Shown here: positions 6,987 through 15,777 of the stretch, piece after piece
Position numbering within the stretch: position 1 is the stretch's first letter
Layout: each line of letters opens with the position of its first letter
Virus record (IMG/VR): IMGVR_UViG_3300037246_000647
Location: 1 to 28,808 of that record
Origin: a virus
Direction: 5' to 3' (one strand)
Length of the DNA stretch: 28,808 nt
Translations under genes and position numbers: made by a program
The notes under the pieces: model-generated
What the model was told of the DNA's origin: nothing
The model's input: only the letters and a program-made list of their open reading frames with translations
Database searches by the model: none

Positions 6987-9900
6987 TAGAAGGGTCCAGT
7001 CGTTATTCCGGCAGCACCAGGCGTCACCCTTTGGGGTGCTTTCCCGTATGCAGCATCAAGAGCGTCAAGGACAGCCTGCAAGCTAATCTCGTCAGACACG
7101 TTGATATTGATATCCTGCACCCTGTTGTCCTGATAGTTGACGCCAAGCTGGTCAGCGGCCAACGCTCTACGCACCTCGAACAGAGTAGGTAGCCGGATGC
7201 TGGCAGGAATGTTGAACGCCATATCGCTGGCATCGTCCGCAAGACTTTCAATCAAGCTCTGAATCTCTAAGAAAATCTCTTTGCCCTGCTGGGTGGAAAC
7301 GTCCACTGTGGAAAGGAGCTTCTCCAACGCTCCAATGTATGCGGACAACCCTATTTCCCCTGTTTCGAAGGCGAATTCCAACTGGAACAGCCGATCATCG
7401 AAGAAGGCTCGCTTGGCGGCCGCTTCCGCGTTCTTCCTCTCCAACTCCAATCGTGCCTTCTCCAACGGACCAAGGTCAGGGGCCTGGAGTTTCTCCATGA
7501 TCAACAGCAAGTCCAACTGCGCCTGTTCAAGACTGTTGGTCACGTCCGACCCGATGCGACGGTTCAGGTCGCGCAGTTCTAGCTCCAGGGCGATCAACTG
7601 ATTCTGGAGTTGCAGTTGCTTCCGCTTGAGGTCGCCTACCTGAGCCGAGGTCGCTTCGTAAATCTGGGTAGACAGGGCAATCTCTTTCCCGACGTTGACT
7701 AGCTGTGCTTTCAGGTCCAGCATCGAATCGTTCACACCAGCCGACAGCAGGGTGAATGACTGGGCTGCTTTCAACAGTTCCAGCGCCTGGTTTGCCAGGT
7801 TCTCGTTGATCTGATTGATCAGTTCCAGCCCTGCAACCGAACTGCCTCCCACGTCGGCCAGCTTCCTACGCAGTCCGATCAAATCGGACTTGAGTCGGTT
7901 GAGTGAACTGAGAATCGGTCCCGACGCACGCGCTTCGGCAACGAGTCGTCTGGTTTCTGTGTCTTTCACCAACTCTAAAATCGTCTGGCTCAACTCGACA
8001 ATGATCTGAGCGACGAACTCCATGACCGCTGGGTTGAAGCTCAACAGCGCCGCACGGATCAACTGTGACCGTTCACGACGCAGGATGGCAATCGTCTGTT
8101 CTGGTGTGTTCGCTGCACGTTGAGCGATCTGTGACTGTGTGCGAATTGTGCTGATAGCGAAGTCTGCTAGTTCCCTTTGCGCTTCAATCAACTCCAACTG
8201 GACTCGACCGGCCTCACGACTCGACCCTGCTCGCGTCAAGGATCGAACTTCGGCAGACAATGAACGCACGTTGTTCTTTAGACGATTCTCCTCCGTGGCG
8301 TACGCGTTGTTGATTGATCGCTGCTGGTCGAAGCGAGCCGCAATGGTTGACGTGTACTGCTGTCTCAAGGAGAGTATTTCTGCGTCCAACTTCTCTTGTG
8401 TCGCTGGATCAGAGGCGTCCGCCCTCAACTGCGTCGCTTCAGCAATCAGTTCTTTGAGTTTGCGTTCACCCGTACCAAACGACGTGTCACCAATCTCTAT
8501 CTTCTGTGCCAACGCTCTGGCTCGCCGTTGGATGCCACCCAACGACCCCTCAATCCCCTCCAGGGTGATGTTCTGTGAATCGGCCAACGCCTTCCATGCC
8601 GCTGCCCAGTCCGCAAGACGTGGAAGTATCTCCAAGACTTCTTCTGGGTCGGCTGCTCGCGACAGTTCAAACAGGATGTCGCCGCCCTCACGACTCAGAT
8701 TTGATGCAATCTGCTTCGCGTCGCCGCCCTTGATTTTGCTCGCGTTGTCTCTGAACTCGGCAATCGACGCGAGGATCAGTTCCTCCGCTGCCATCGCTTC
8801 CAAAATGTCGTTCTGCTCTGCCGACCCTGGGATCAGTGCTTTGCGGTCGAACCCACCAGCCCCAATCACTCTGTCAGCTTGCTTTGATACTAAGTCCACT
8901 CTCGCTCGCAACTGATCCAGCGTGTCCAAGCCAGTCACATCGTGGCCTTGGAATTTCAGTAGTGCCCTGAGAAGCTCACTGTTGTTCAGTGTTTCGTCCA
9001 GCTTCGGAATCAAGGCCCTGAACCCGGCCGTAAGTTGATTGCCAAAGAATCCGCCGGTATCTTCTCGATTCTGGGCTATCTCGAACGCACCTCTCGCCAC
9101 GTCGAGTCGGGTTTCTGCGGGTGAAGCGCCCCTGGCTTCAGCTTCCAGTTCAATCGCCTTCCGCGATGCGTTCACCGCGTCTATGTGATTCGTAAACGAC
9201 TCATTGGACTGCACAATGCTGCCTCGCATTGAAAAAGCCGCCGATACGAACAGAGCGACTACCGCAGCTATCCCAAGTGCCTTGGATTGCGCTCCGGTAA
9301 GGATGGGCGTAGTGCTGCCACCACGCGCTGACGTAAACGCCTCCTTGACTTTGGCTGCAATCACCTTGTAGGAGGCAGCGGTGCTGGCTCTTATCGCAGT
9401 AATGTTGAATGTCAAAGAAGCAGCCCACTTCCTCAACGCTGAAAGCGTAAACACAAGTCCCTTGCCGACAGCCTCTGCTGATCTACCCAAGAACTGGATG
9501 CCTTTGATCGCAAGACCGGCAGCTACCGCTCCCCCTCCTGCTTTGGCCCCAGCCGACACGAACGGTTTGTTCGTACGAGGGTTGATCAGCGCCGCCGCAC
9601 CCGTAGTGAGCAACGGTCCTATTCCCAAAGCTGCTTGTGCTACACCGATAGCCGTCATTGTTCTGAGCAAAGCCCGTGCCGCCAACCCCAACGCAAGCAT
9701 GGTCGTCAGAGCATCGCCCAATCCACCGAACCCTGGAATCCGAATCTTGTTCAACGCTTGGATCAGGTTGATGACACCCCTCAGTAGCTTGTTGACTATT
9801 TCAAGGAACAAGTTGGCGGAGGACAGCAACAGCTTGAACGGCGTCAACACACCAATCTGTGTCAGGTTTGTCGCCAACGACTCAAACTGGGCAGAAATAG

Positions 9901-12283
9901 AGTTGATCAGTTCTCTGGAGGTACCTTCCAAGAAGGAGAACCGATCTTCGGCGGCTCCCACCTCATCAGTTATGTTTTGCATGTCCTTTTGTAGGTCTGC
10001 CGTACCAAGGACAGCCGCGACCACTTCAAGCTCACGTCGCTGACCGATGATCTGTTGGATTTCCACCAACTCTTTCGGGTCAAGTTTATCAATCTGATCT
10101 TGAATCTTCTGTAGAACAAACTTGCCACCCTTCCCGAAGTCGAGAAGTGATAGTTGCAGATTGTCACTGGCAGCCGCAAGGTCCAATAGCTTGTCGCGAG
10201 TTTCATCACTGGTAAACGAACCGAACGCTCGGACGATACGTTCTGCGATCTGCACTCCGGTACCAGGCAACACCCTGCTCGCTGACGCGATAATCGACAT
10301 AGTTTCCTGCATGGTGAAACCCATGCTCTCGAAGGTTTCCGTAGCACGGGCGGTGCCTTCAACAGTGTCCTCAAGGTCAATGCCGAATTGCTGCTGGATA
10401 CGAGTGGCTAGGTCTAGTGCCTTGCCTAAGTTCAGGACTGCTGCTGTCTCCCGCGCCAATAGCCTCTCTTGGAGAGTCAACGCCGAGTTCACGTCGGTCA
10501 GGACCACGTTGGCGAAGCCTTCAGCCACGGCTGTCAGTGACCGCAACACTTCATCTGCATCAATGGTTGACACCTTCAACGCAAGCAACTGTGCCCTGGT
10601 CGCGATCAGAGCGTTGTCAACGTCCGAGAAACGGGCGACCATCTTGAATGCGATTTCGTTTGCCACCGTGGGTAGCACGTTGAACTCATTGGCAATGTCC
10701 AAGACATCTCGCCTGATGTCCTCAAGTTGCTCACGAAACTCTGCCGTACCTCGCGGTGCTTCAATGTCGAACTCCAACGCGCTGGCAATGTCAACGAATG
10801 CACGCTCCACATCAATGGCTGTGGTGATGAAATCTCTGAGGAGCCTCTGGATACCGAAAATCAGACCAGCGGACAGGCTGAACTGAAGGGTCGCCTGGAA
10901 CCTACGACCGATACCACGGAAGGCACCGATCAACGTTCGCTCGAAGCCTTTCAATGAGGCGGTAATTTCATCGAAGTTGGGAGTCCTCAACACCCCCTGC
11001 GTAGCGAGCGCCCTCTGTCCCTTCTCGACAGAAGTCGTCAAGCTCTGTTGCAGTCTCGCTAGGTTGGCTGATCGTTGTGCCAGGTTGTTGTACTGACGTG
11101 CCGTAAGCCCCGTAGCTGACTGCATCTCCTGTTGTGTCGCGGTGTACTTCTGGGAGACTTCGTTCAGACGACGAATCTGAGTGAACAGCTTGGGTGCGAC
11201 CTTGTTTATCTCATCAAGACGCCCTGCACCTGTGAATCCTGCAATCTCCTGATCCATCTGGCCTAGCTGGGTAGTGATCCGTTCAAATTCCTCGGCCACA
11301 CCAATTCGACCAGACACCGCTCCGAATCCACCTTCGGGTCGTGCCAGCCGCTGCTGCGTGATCGCCAATTTCTGTTGTGCAGCGGTGAGTTGCTCAGTAA
11401 GACCGATGAACCTTTGCATATCAGCCTGGACTTCAGGTCCAGTGGTCGGCAACGTGCCTGCCTGTTTGATCTGTGCAAGGGTCTGCCCTTGTCGAAGCTG
11501 CTCCAGCACTGATGCAAGCTGTTTCGATCCGACCGCGGCTAGTCGTTCCTCCACCCCGACCCTTTGAGCTTGGAGGGCGTTGATCCTCGCCAGAGCCTGA
11601 CCTTCTTGTTCTCGAAGGTCGAGTAGCTGCTGTTGGACTCTCGCCTGTCCACTTGGGTCTAGCTGATCAAAAACTCTCTGTTGCAGGGCTGCACGTCGTT
11701 CGATCAGGGCCGACCGAGTACGTTCTAAGTCAACGAGTCGCTGTTGGATCGCCGCCTCAATGCCTAACCCCTGGGTGGCGTTAGCTGCCCGACTCCGTAG
11801 TGCGTCACCACCGATTGAGGACAGTTGCAGGTTGAGTTGGTTGGTGGCTATCAGTTGATTGTTGAACTGTTGAAGCTCACCCGTCCATCCAGCAATGTCA
11901 GACTCGTAGCCTTTGGCTAGTTGCTGAAGCCTGACCAGAAGTTTTTCGGCTTTCTCTAAGGAAACGAACCCTGTCCCAGGAGTGTCCGTAACCTCACGGA
12001 TGTTCTTAGAAAGGTTGACCCCAGTGCCCCTCTTAAGGGCTGCTTCACGCGCTACTGACAACTGGTCGAACGCAGCCCTGAGCAGTTTGACCTCGCCCTG
12101 GGCTTTCTGCATCGCCGCCGACGTAGCATTGGTCGATTTGATTATCTGACCAGCGTCACCAGTCTTACCGAGTTGCAGCAGAGCGCGCTGAACACGCTTG
12201 GTTTGGGTGGCAACTTTGTCGAAGTCTGCCTGGAGTTGTGATGAGTCAGATCGCCACCGGAAGGTGATGTTGCGACTACTCAT
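6986..12283 (-). CDS. Tail tape measure protein
   Basis: 1765 aa, by far the longest gene here, directly after the chaperone pair with an 8-base overlap and GGTGAT five bases before the ATG. Residues 1-450 are heptad-rich, Gln-heavy coiled coil. Residues about 480-700 match the TP901-type tape-measure core (DFITTAIDVERAFVDIAS, NEIAFKMVARFSDVD, FESMGFTMQETMSIIASASR). Residues about 810-900 and 998-1020 hold hydrophobic segments, the latter AAVVALFVSAAF, as expected for a protein that interacts with the membrane at DNA ejection. Residues about 1200-1700 are again coiled coil. The protein spans the tail tube and sets its length; at roughly 1.5 angstrom per residue a tail near 260 nm is predicted. 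No peptidase domain is visible. Confidence 0.96.
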   Translation of the reverse strand: MSSRNITFRWRSDSSQLQADFDKVATQTKRVQRALLQLGKTGDAGQIIKSTNATSAAMQKAQGEVKLLRAAFDQLSVAREAALKRGTGVNLSKNIREVTDTPGTGFVSLEKAEKLLVRLQQLAKGYESDIAGWTGELQQFNNQLIATNQLNLQLSSIGGDALRSRAANATQGLGIEAAIQQRLVDLERTRSALIERRAALQQRVFDQLDPSGQARVQQQLLDLREQEGQALARINALQAQRVGVEERLAAVGSKQLASVLEQLRQGQTLAQIKQAGTLPTTGPEVQADMQRFIGLTEQLTAAQQKLAITQQRLARPEGGFGAVSGRIGVAEEFERITTQLGQMDQEIAGFTGAGRLDEINKVAPKLFTQIRRLNEVSQKYTATQQEMQSATGLTARQYNNLAQRSANLARLQQSLTTSVEKGQRALATQGVLRTPNFDEITASLKGFERTLIGAFRGIGRRFQATLQFSLSAGLIFGIQRLLRDFITTAIDVERAFVDIASALEFDIEAPRGTAEFREQLEDIRRDVLDIANEFNVLPTVANEIAFKMVARFSDVDNALIATRAQLLALKVSTIDADEVLRSLTAVAEGFANVVLTDVNSALTLQERLLARETAAVLNLGKALDLATRIQQQFGIDLEDTVEGTARATETFESMGFTMQETMSIIASASRVLPGTGVQIAERIVRAFGSFTSDETRDKLLDLAAASDNLQLSLLDFGKGGKFVLQKIQDQIDKLDPKELVEIQQIIGQRRELEVVAAVLGTADLQKDMQNITDEVGAAEDRFSFLEGTSRELINSISAQFESLATNLTQIGVLTPFKLLLSSANLFLEIVNKLLRGVINLIQALNKIRIPGFGGLGDALTTMLALGLAARALLRTMTAIGVAQAALGIGPLLTTGAAALINPRTNKPFVSAGAKAGGGAVAAGLAIKGIQFLGRSAEAVGKGLVFTLSALRKWAASLTFNITAIRASTAASYKVIAAKVKEAFTSARGGSTTPILTGAQSKALGIAAVVALFVSAAFSMRGSIVQSNESFTNHIDAVNASRKAIELEAEARGASPAETRLDVARGAFEIAQNREDTGGFFGNQLTAGFRALIPKLDETLNNSELLRALLKFQGHDVTGLDTLDQLRARVDLVSKQADRVIGAGGFDRKALIPGSAEQNDILEAMAAEELILASIAEFRDNASKIKGGDAKQIASNLSREGGDILFELSRAADPEEVLEILPRLADWAAAWKALADSQNITLEGIEGSLGGIQRRARALAQKIEIGDTSFGTGERKLKELIAEATQLRADASDPATQEKLDAEILSLRQQYTSTIAARFDQQRSINNAYATEENRLKNNVRSLSAEVRSLTRAGSSREAGRVQLELIEAQRELADFAISTIRTQSQIAQRAANTPEQTIAILRRERSQLIRAALLSFNPAVMEFVAQIIVELSQTILELVKDTETRRLVAEARASGPILSSLNRLKSDLIGLRRKLADVGGSSVAGLELINQINENLANQALELLKAAQSFTLLSAGVNDSMLDLKAQLVNVGKEIALSTQIYEATSAQVGDLKRKQLQLQNQLIALELELRDLNRRIGSDVTNSLEQAQLDLLLIMEKLQAPDLGPLEKARLELERKNAEAAAKRAFFDDRLFQLEFAFETGEIGLSAYIGALEKLLSTVDVSTQQGKEIFLEIQSLIESLADDASDMAFNIPASIRLPTLFEVRRALAADQLGVNYQDNRVQDININVSDEISLQAVLDALDAAYGKAPQRVTPGAAGITTGPF

Positions 12284-13456
12284 CCCTTATCACCGGTATG
12301 GGTCCAGATCGGTCAATCATCTCGTTTTCCGACATCGGAACGTCCTCAGATTCTTCATACGCAGATCGCTTACTGCCCGACTTGTTACTGCGGTTTTCTT
12401 TAACGTTCCTGAACCACTCACTAATGAGTCCGTCTGACCACCAGATAGCCCGTGGGGGCTGTTCATCATCTGGCAGATTCTCGTACCAAGAGAGTACACT
12501 GAGTGCCTCGTTCAGCGCGTACACAAGGTCCCATTGAGCATTCAAAACGCCCTCTGGAAAGAAGATGTCCCCAGTCGTCTTGGCTACGCGAGCCAGTTTT
12601 AAGAAGGCTGGAGACTGAGCGAGTTTTTTACGTCGTCAATATCCACGTCAATCTGGTCGAGCTGGTCATACAGGTTCTGGGTGATGTGTACAGGCAGCAT
12701 GTCGATCTGGTCGAAGTCTTTGAAGTACCGCTTGGCACGGTCGTCCGGCATCTTGCATGTGTAGAACAGCATCCACTTGCGATAGACCTCATGCCAGACC
12801 AGTGACGATTCAAGGTCTATCAGTTTCTTCACAAGAAGTTTCTGTATGTCGGTGAACCGCTTCGGTGTGAACTCCTTACGTTTATCAGTCGTCAAGATGT
12901 CAACGCGTGCATCCACAGCAACGTCAAAAGTGGTGCGATGCGCTTCCATTTTCGACAACTCTTCGTCATCTTCATAGGTGATCGACAGATCAGAGTCTTC
13001 GGTTGACAGCTTTGTGTTGTGGGTTTGGATTTCCTCCATACGGTCGGTCATGGCTGCCAGCAGTTCGATGTAATCCTCGCCACCCTCTCCCCAGACAAGT
13101 TTCCCGTCGTCGTCTTTGGCCGCAAACTTGTCGTCGTAGAGAACCTCGTTGTAACCCTGCGAACGTAGAGTGCCCTCCTCGAAGTGCATCATCTGGTCAA
13201 TCATGAGGTCTTTGGTGTCGAGAGGGTCAAGCTCGTCCATCAGGGACACGTACTCGTCTGATTCCTTGTCCCTGTACTTGGTTTTGACACGCGCCGCAGC
13301 ACCGCGAGCTTTAGCTACAGCCTGTTCGTGCTGTGAAGATATCGGCTTCCGTAGATAGACCGACACTTCGATTTCTTTGCCGTCCTGCTCCCCGGTAAAG
13401 GTGATCAATGCGCCTGTTTTGAACAGGTCGGACAGGTGGGCCTGTGTTTTTGCCAT
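12276..13456 (-). CDS. Tail assembly chaperone, long form made by -1 frameshift
   Basis: The 285-aa chaperone frame contains GTA AAA AAC; slipping back one base on the heptamer A AAA AAC leads into an open -1 frame that continues without a stop to 12276. The fused protein would be about 393 aa and end NEMIDRSGPIPVIRDE. The downstream part has no good start of its own: its first available codon is a TTG at 12545 with no ribosome site, and the frame is open all the way back to the slip site. This G/GT arrangement is the hallmark of siphophage tail assembly chaperones, which coat the tape measure so the tube can polymerise round it. The tape-measure gene overlaps the end by 8 bases. Confidence 0.88.
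12599..13456 (-). CDS. Tail assembly chaperone, short form
   Basis: 285 aa from the second of two adjacent ATGs. ATG 13456 is preferred over 13459 because GGAGG lies four bases before it and only one base before the first. The protein is acidic, mostly helical and soluble: it begins MAKTQAHLSDLFKTGALITF with a beta segment to residue 35, then long charged helices, and ends VDIDDVKNSLSLQPS. It stops 21 bases after the slippery heptamer. Position between tail tube and tape measure, and the frameshift into the next frame, identify it as the G-type chaperone. It is longer than many G proteins (about 150 aa), so an extra domain is likely. Transcription probably starts at the promoter-like dyad immediately upstream. 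Confidence 0.88.
   Translation of the reverse strand: MAKTQAHLSDLFKTGALITFTGEQDGKEIEVSVYLRKPISSQHEQAVAKARGAAARVKTKYRDKESDEYVSLMDELDPLDTKDLMIDQMMHFEEGTLRSQGYNEVLYDDKFAAKDDDGKLVWGEGGEDYIELLAAMTDRMEEIQTHNTKLSTEDSDLSITYEDDEELSKMEAHRTTFDVAVDARVDILTTDKRKEFTPKRFTDIQKLLVKKLIDLESSLVWHEVYRKWMLFYTCKMPDDRAKRYFKDFDQIDMLPVHITQNLYDQLDQIDVDIDDVKNSLSLQPS
12623..12629 (-). other. Programmed -1 ribosomal frameshift site
   Basis: On the coding strand the heptamer is A AAA AAC in the X XXY YYZ register with the chaperone frame (GTA AAA AAC). It lies seven codons before the zero-frame stop, and the -1 frame is open from there to the end of the second chaperone frame. A stimulatory structure downstream is not obvious; a weak CCAG/CTGG or AGCC/GGCT pairing follows within 30 bases. 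Confidence 0.88.
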
Positions 13457-13472
13457 CATTCCTCCATTCGGA

Positions 13473-13493
13473 CGTTCACTCGAACAATAACAG
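13473..13493 (-). promoter_or_regulatory. Late-promoter-like element A, before the chaperone gene
   Basis: Coding-strand core is TATTGTTCGAGTGAACG: a TATNNT hexamer (TATTGT) that runs into a GTTC-GAGT-GAAC dyad ending about 14 bases before the start codon. It sits just after the UUCG terminator. One of five co-oriented copies. Confidence 0.5.
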
Positions 13494-13494
13494 A

Positions 13495-13512
13495 AGCCCC
13501 CCGAAGGAGGCT
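13495..13512 (-). terminator. Hairpin terminator after the major tail protein gene
   Basis: On the minus strand AGCCTCC-TTCG-GGGGGCT folds into a 7-bp stem (one G-U pair) closed by a C(UUCG)G tetraloop, followed by the U-rich run TCTGTTATTGTT. It lies about 29 bases past the tail-tube stop and would separate abundant tube mRNA from the chaperone unit. The U-run is broken, so read-through is likely. Confidence 0.7.
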
Positions 13513-13540
13513 CCTGCGTGCAATCCCCGGCCGTTGATTT

Positions 13541-14743
13541 TTACGGCTGATCTTCCTTGAAGATGTTCAGGTCGCCAGAAGCCGAACTGAAGGTGAAGTC
13601 AGCTTCGAGCTTGGCTCCAACGTTGCCCTGAAGGGCAGGCATGGCCCACTTGCAGTCGTTGATCTGGAACGTCTTGGTGGTCGCACCAGCCCCATCCTTG
13701 ACGATGGCCTTGAACTCCAACTCCGGTGGGTCTTGCGTTGCGTTCACAATATCCGTTGCCGTAAGGTCAGCCACGGCCTGAACCTGAGCGATCAACGAAG
13801 CCACGTCCGCTGGCTTCATGGTGACAGAACCCGTGCATTCGGGTGTGTCGAAGTCCTGGGCAACGACGAGAGCATTGTTGAACTCTTCGTCACGCTCCAG
13901 GGTCACTGACCAGTCAATGTTGACGGACTGGACACCGAACCAGTCGGTGTAAGCGGCAGCGCCGTCACCCAACTGAATCTGAATGTCACGACCACGAACA
14001 CCGGCAGGGTCAGCCACGTTGTGGAGTCCCTGACCGAAGGTTGCGGCGGTGGCCGAACCGTAGATAAGGACTATGTTGTCGGTCCCCACCGGGGGAGCGA
14101 CGATAAACGTCACTTCGGTCGCCGTGTTGGTGAAATCCGTGCCGAGCCTCTGCTTCACACCGTCCACATAGACAGCCAAGGCAAAGTAGATATCTGTACC
14201 GATAACAGACTGGAGAGCCGAATTCGCAAACGGATACGCCGTCACAATGGCATCGCCTGAATATGACTCACGATAAGGCGAACCTGGCACATAGAACACC
14301 GAGTCGCCACGGAACCCGAAAGTGCTGGTCATCGAGTCGGTCAGAGACATCGAATACGACGCTGACTCAAGGAAGAGGGTCGGAATGATCACCGAACCGT
14401 TGTCTGCCGTGAACACCGTGGAAGTCTTGTAGGGGGAAAGAATGTCGAGTGGCTTCGCAAGCGCCAGGTCGAACTCTGTCCCAGTGGCCTCAGTGTTGTC
14501 GCCGCCTGTGATGACCGACTCAATCTCAGTCGTCACGTCGAACGTTTCTATTTCAAATGTCAGGTCAGGAATATCTCGAACTGTCCCGATGGCTAGGTAG
14601 TTACCCAACTCCTCCAGGCGTTCTTCGTTGATGTTGATGCCTGTAACGCCGCCAGTCTGAATGCGGTCCACCAGGAAGGTGCCTACATCAGTCCCTTGGG
14701 CAGCGCCAGCAACATGGAGAATCTGACCACCCTTAATTGCCAT
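13541..14743 (-). CDS. Major tail (tube) protein
   Basis: 400 aa, ATG with AGGAG nine bases upstream, preceded by its own promoter-like dyad and followed by a terminator, as befits a highly expressed virion protein. N-terminus MAIKGGQILHVAGAAQGTDV and the C-terminal strand pattern (ADFTFSSASGDLNIF) fit a tail-tube protein, and it lies in the standard place between the tail-completion genes and the frameshifted chaperones. At 400 aa it is longer than the usual 200-300. Residues about 185-230 (AVYVDGVKQRLGTDFT, then EVTFIVAPPVG and IVLIYG) look like an inserted beta-sandwich module of the kind seen in tail fibres, presumably decorating the tube surface. Tube identity is from gene order plus sequence character, not a search. 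Confidence 0.85.
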   Translation of the reverse strand: MAIKGGQILHVAGAAQGTDVGTFLVDRIQTGGVTGININEERLEELGNYLAIGTVRDIPDLTFEIETFDVTTEIESVITGGDNTEATGTEFDLALAKPLDILSPYKTSTVFTADNGSVIIPTLFLESASYSMSLTDSMTSTFGFRGDSVFYVPGSPYRESYSGDAIVTAYPFANSALQSVIGTDIYFALAVYVDGVKQRLGTDFTNTATEVTFIVAPPVGTDNIVLIYGSATAATFGQGLHNVADPAGVRGRDIQIQLGDGAAAYTDWFGVQSVNIDWSVTLERDEEFNNALVVAQDFDTPECTGSVTMKPADVASLIAQVQAVADLTATDIVNATQDPPELEFKAIVKDGAGATTKTFQINDCKWAMPALQGNVGAKLEADFTFSSASGDLNIFKEDQP

Positions 14744-14765
14744 GAATTTACGCTCCTAATCGAAT

Positions 14766-14786
14766 CCTTCGAATGAAGAATACCAG
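14766..14786 (-). promoter_or_regulatory. Late-promoter-like element C, before the major tail protein gene
   Basis: Coding-strand core TGGTATTCTTCATTCGAAGG: an extended -10-like TGG-TATTCT followed by a CTTC-ATTC-GAAG dyad. It fills most of the 45-bp gap upstream, and ends about 22 bases before the ATG. No -35 hexamer is apparent at 16-18 bp. Confidence 0.55.
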
Positions 14787-14788
14787 TC

Positions 14789-15517
14789 TCAAACCTTGTT
14801 CTTAGCCCAGTTTGGTGGACGCCTCCAGTGTGCCCTCGCTCGGGAGGACGCACTGACGAACACACGGAAGTCAGCAGTGGGTTGTGGAATCACTTCTGGC
14901 GCATGCTGATACGCATAAGTTTCCACTTCTACGGCTATATCATCAGCCAATTCCTGGTATGCCAACTCCAACCTGTCCGCAGCATCCGTTACGGCGTCAC
15001 GAATGAAATACTTGGCCTGGATACCAGCGACTTCCCACCTCTCGCCTCCTCTGCCCTTGCGTCCACCGGGGAAAAACTGATCATCGGTGCCTTCTCCCCA
15101 AGGGACACGGCTTCCGCTCGAATCGCGCCATATGCCCAACGGCATCTGCTGTGAAGCTGACCCTTCTTCAAGGTGTCGCCATGCCCGATCAGTAATGCTA
15201 TCAGCGGTGTCTTCGTTCGGATATGTGATGGTCGAAATGGGGCCACTTTGGGTCGTTGTTCCACGGAACGTTGCGTTATCACCGAAAGTGAACTTGCCGG
15301 TAGCACGCGAACCGGGACGATACGTGTTCCCTCCCATCGTGGCTGACTGCCCAGGACGTTCAATAGTGGACGCGAAGATTTCGCGAGACTTGTCGTAGAG
15401 ACTGTCAAGAATGTCCCTGTTGATTGTTGCCGTCCCTTCAGCAACACCTTCAGCCATGATTTCAAAGCTGGTAGCGACGGACTCTACGGGTGGGTCGATA
15501 GTGACCGTTATGCTCAT
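14789..15517 (-). CDS. HK97 gp10-like neck/tail-completion protein
   Basis: 242 aa, start overlapping the upstream stop as ATGA. The N-terminal 65 residues are an amphipathic helix-rich region (INRDILDSLYDKSREIFAST). Mid-protein RAWRHLEEGS and, later, IQAKYFIRDAVTDAAD resemble the 'LEyGT ... p-F-l-r-p-A' pattern of the HK97 gp10 / minor-capsid connector family, here with a longer intervening segment. The last 60 residues return to helix and a basic tail (RRPPNWAKNKV). It immediately precedes the tube gene, where neck or tail-completion proteins lie. Family assignment is a by-eye resemblance; the position makes a head-tail joining role likely. Confidence 0.82.
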   Translation of the reverse strand: MSITVTIDPPVESVATSFEIMAEGVAEGTATINRDILDSLYDKSREIFASTIERPGQSATMGGNTYRPGSRATGKFTFGDNATFRGTTTQSGPISTITYPNEDTADSITDRAWRHLEEGSASQQMPLGIWRDSSGSRVPWGEGTDDQFFPGGRKGRGGERWEVAGIQAKYFIRDAVTDAADRLELAYQELADDIAVEVETYAYQHAPEVIPQPTADFRVFVSASSRARAHWRRPPNWAKNKV

Positions 15518-15777
15518 CGTTTTCGCAACTCTTGATGAATCTCGTCGAGCTTTTCAGCCCATATCTCATTGATGTAGCTCGTGTCTGCTTTCACAATGTC
15601 GATAGCCAGGTCTTTGAACCCGTTGATGTGGTCCAAGATCATCCTTCGTGTGTTCTTCTGCTCCTCTTCGGTGAGGTGCTTGTAAATGTTGTCTTCTAGC
15701 CACGACAGCACGGACGCTGTGGTCCTATTCCCGCGAATTGCTATCAGCTTGGCAACACCGTTGTTGTCATCACGCAT
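15514..15777 (-). CDS. Small helical protein in the head-tail connector cluster
   Basis: 87 aa, ATG overlapping the previous gene by 8 bases with GAGGA four bases upstream. The protein is almost entirely predicted helix, with charged heptads (SVLSWLEDNIYKHLTEEEQK, then KLDEIHQELRKR). No family recognised. It is embedded in a run of overlapping connector genes and so is probably a virion or assembly protein; size and helicity would suit a connector accessory or a chaperone. That is inference only. Confidence 0.82.
   Translation of the reverse strand: MRDDNNGVAKLIAIRGNRTTASVLSWLEDNIYKHLTEEEQKNTRRMILDHINGFKDLAIDIVKADTSYINEIWAEKLDEIHQELRKR

Noticed and set aside
8139-8915. 258-codon plus-strand frame opposite the tape measure
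   Set aside because: Ser/Ala/Arg-rich complement of coiled-coil coding sequence; the tape measure is continuous across it.
10122-10886. 254-codon plus-strand frame opposite the tape measure core
   Set aside because: It covers the conserved TP901-like core on the minus strand and has shadow composition.
12276-12545. Second chaperone frame as a separate gene starting at TTG 12545
   Set aside because: No ribosome site; the frame is open back to an in-register A AAA AAC slip site, so frameshifting explains it.
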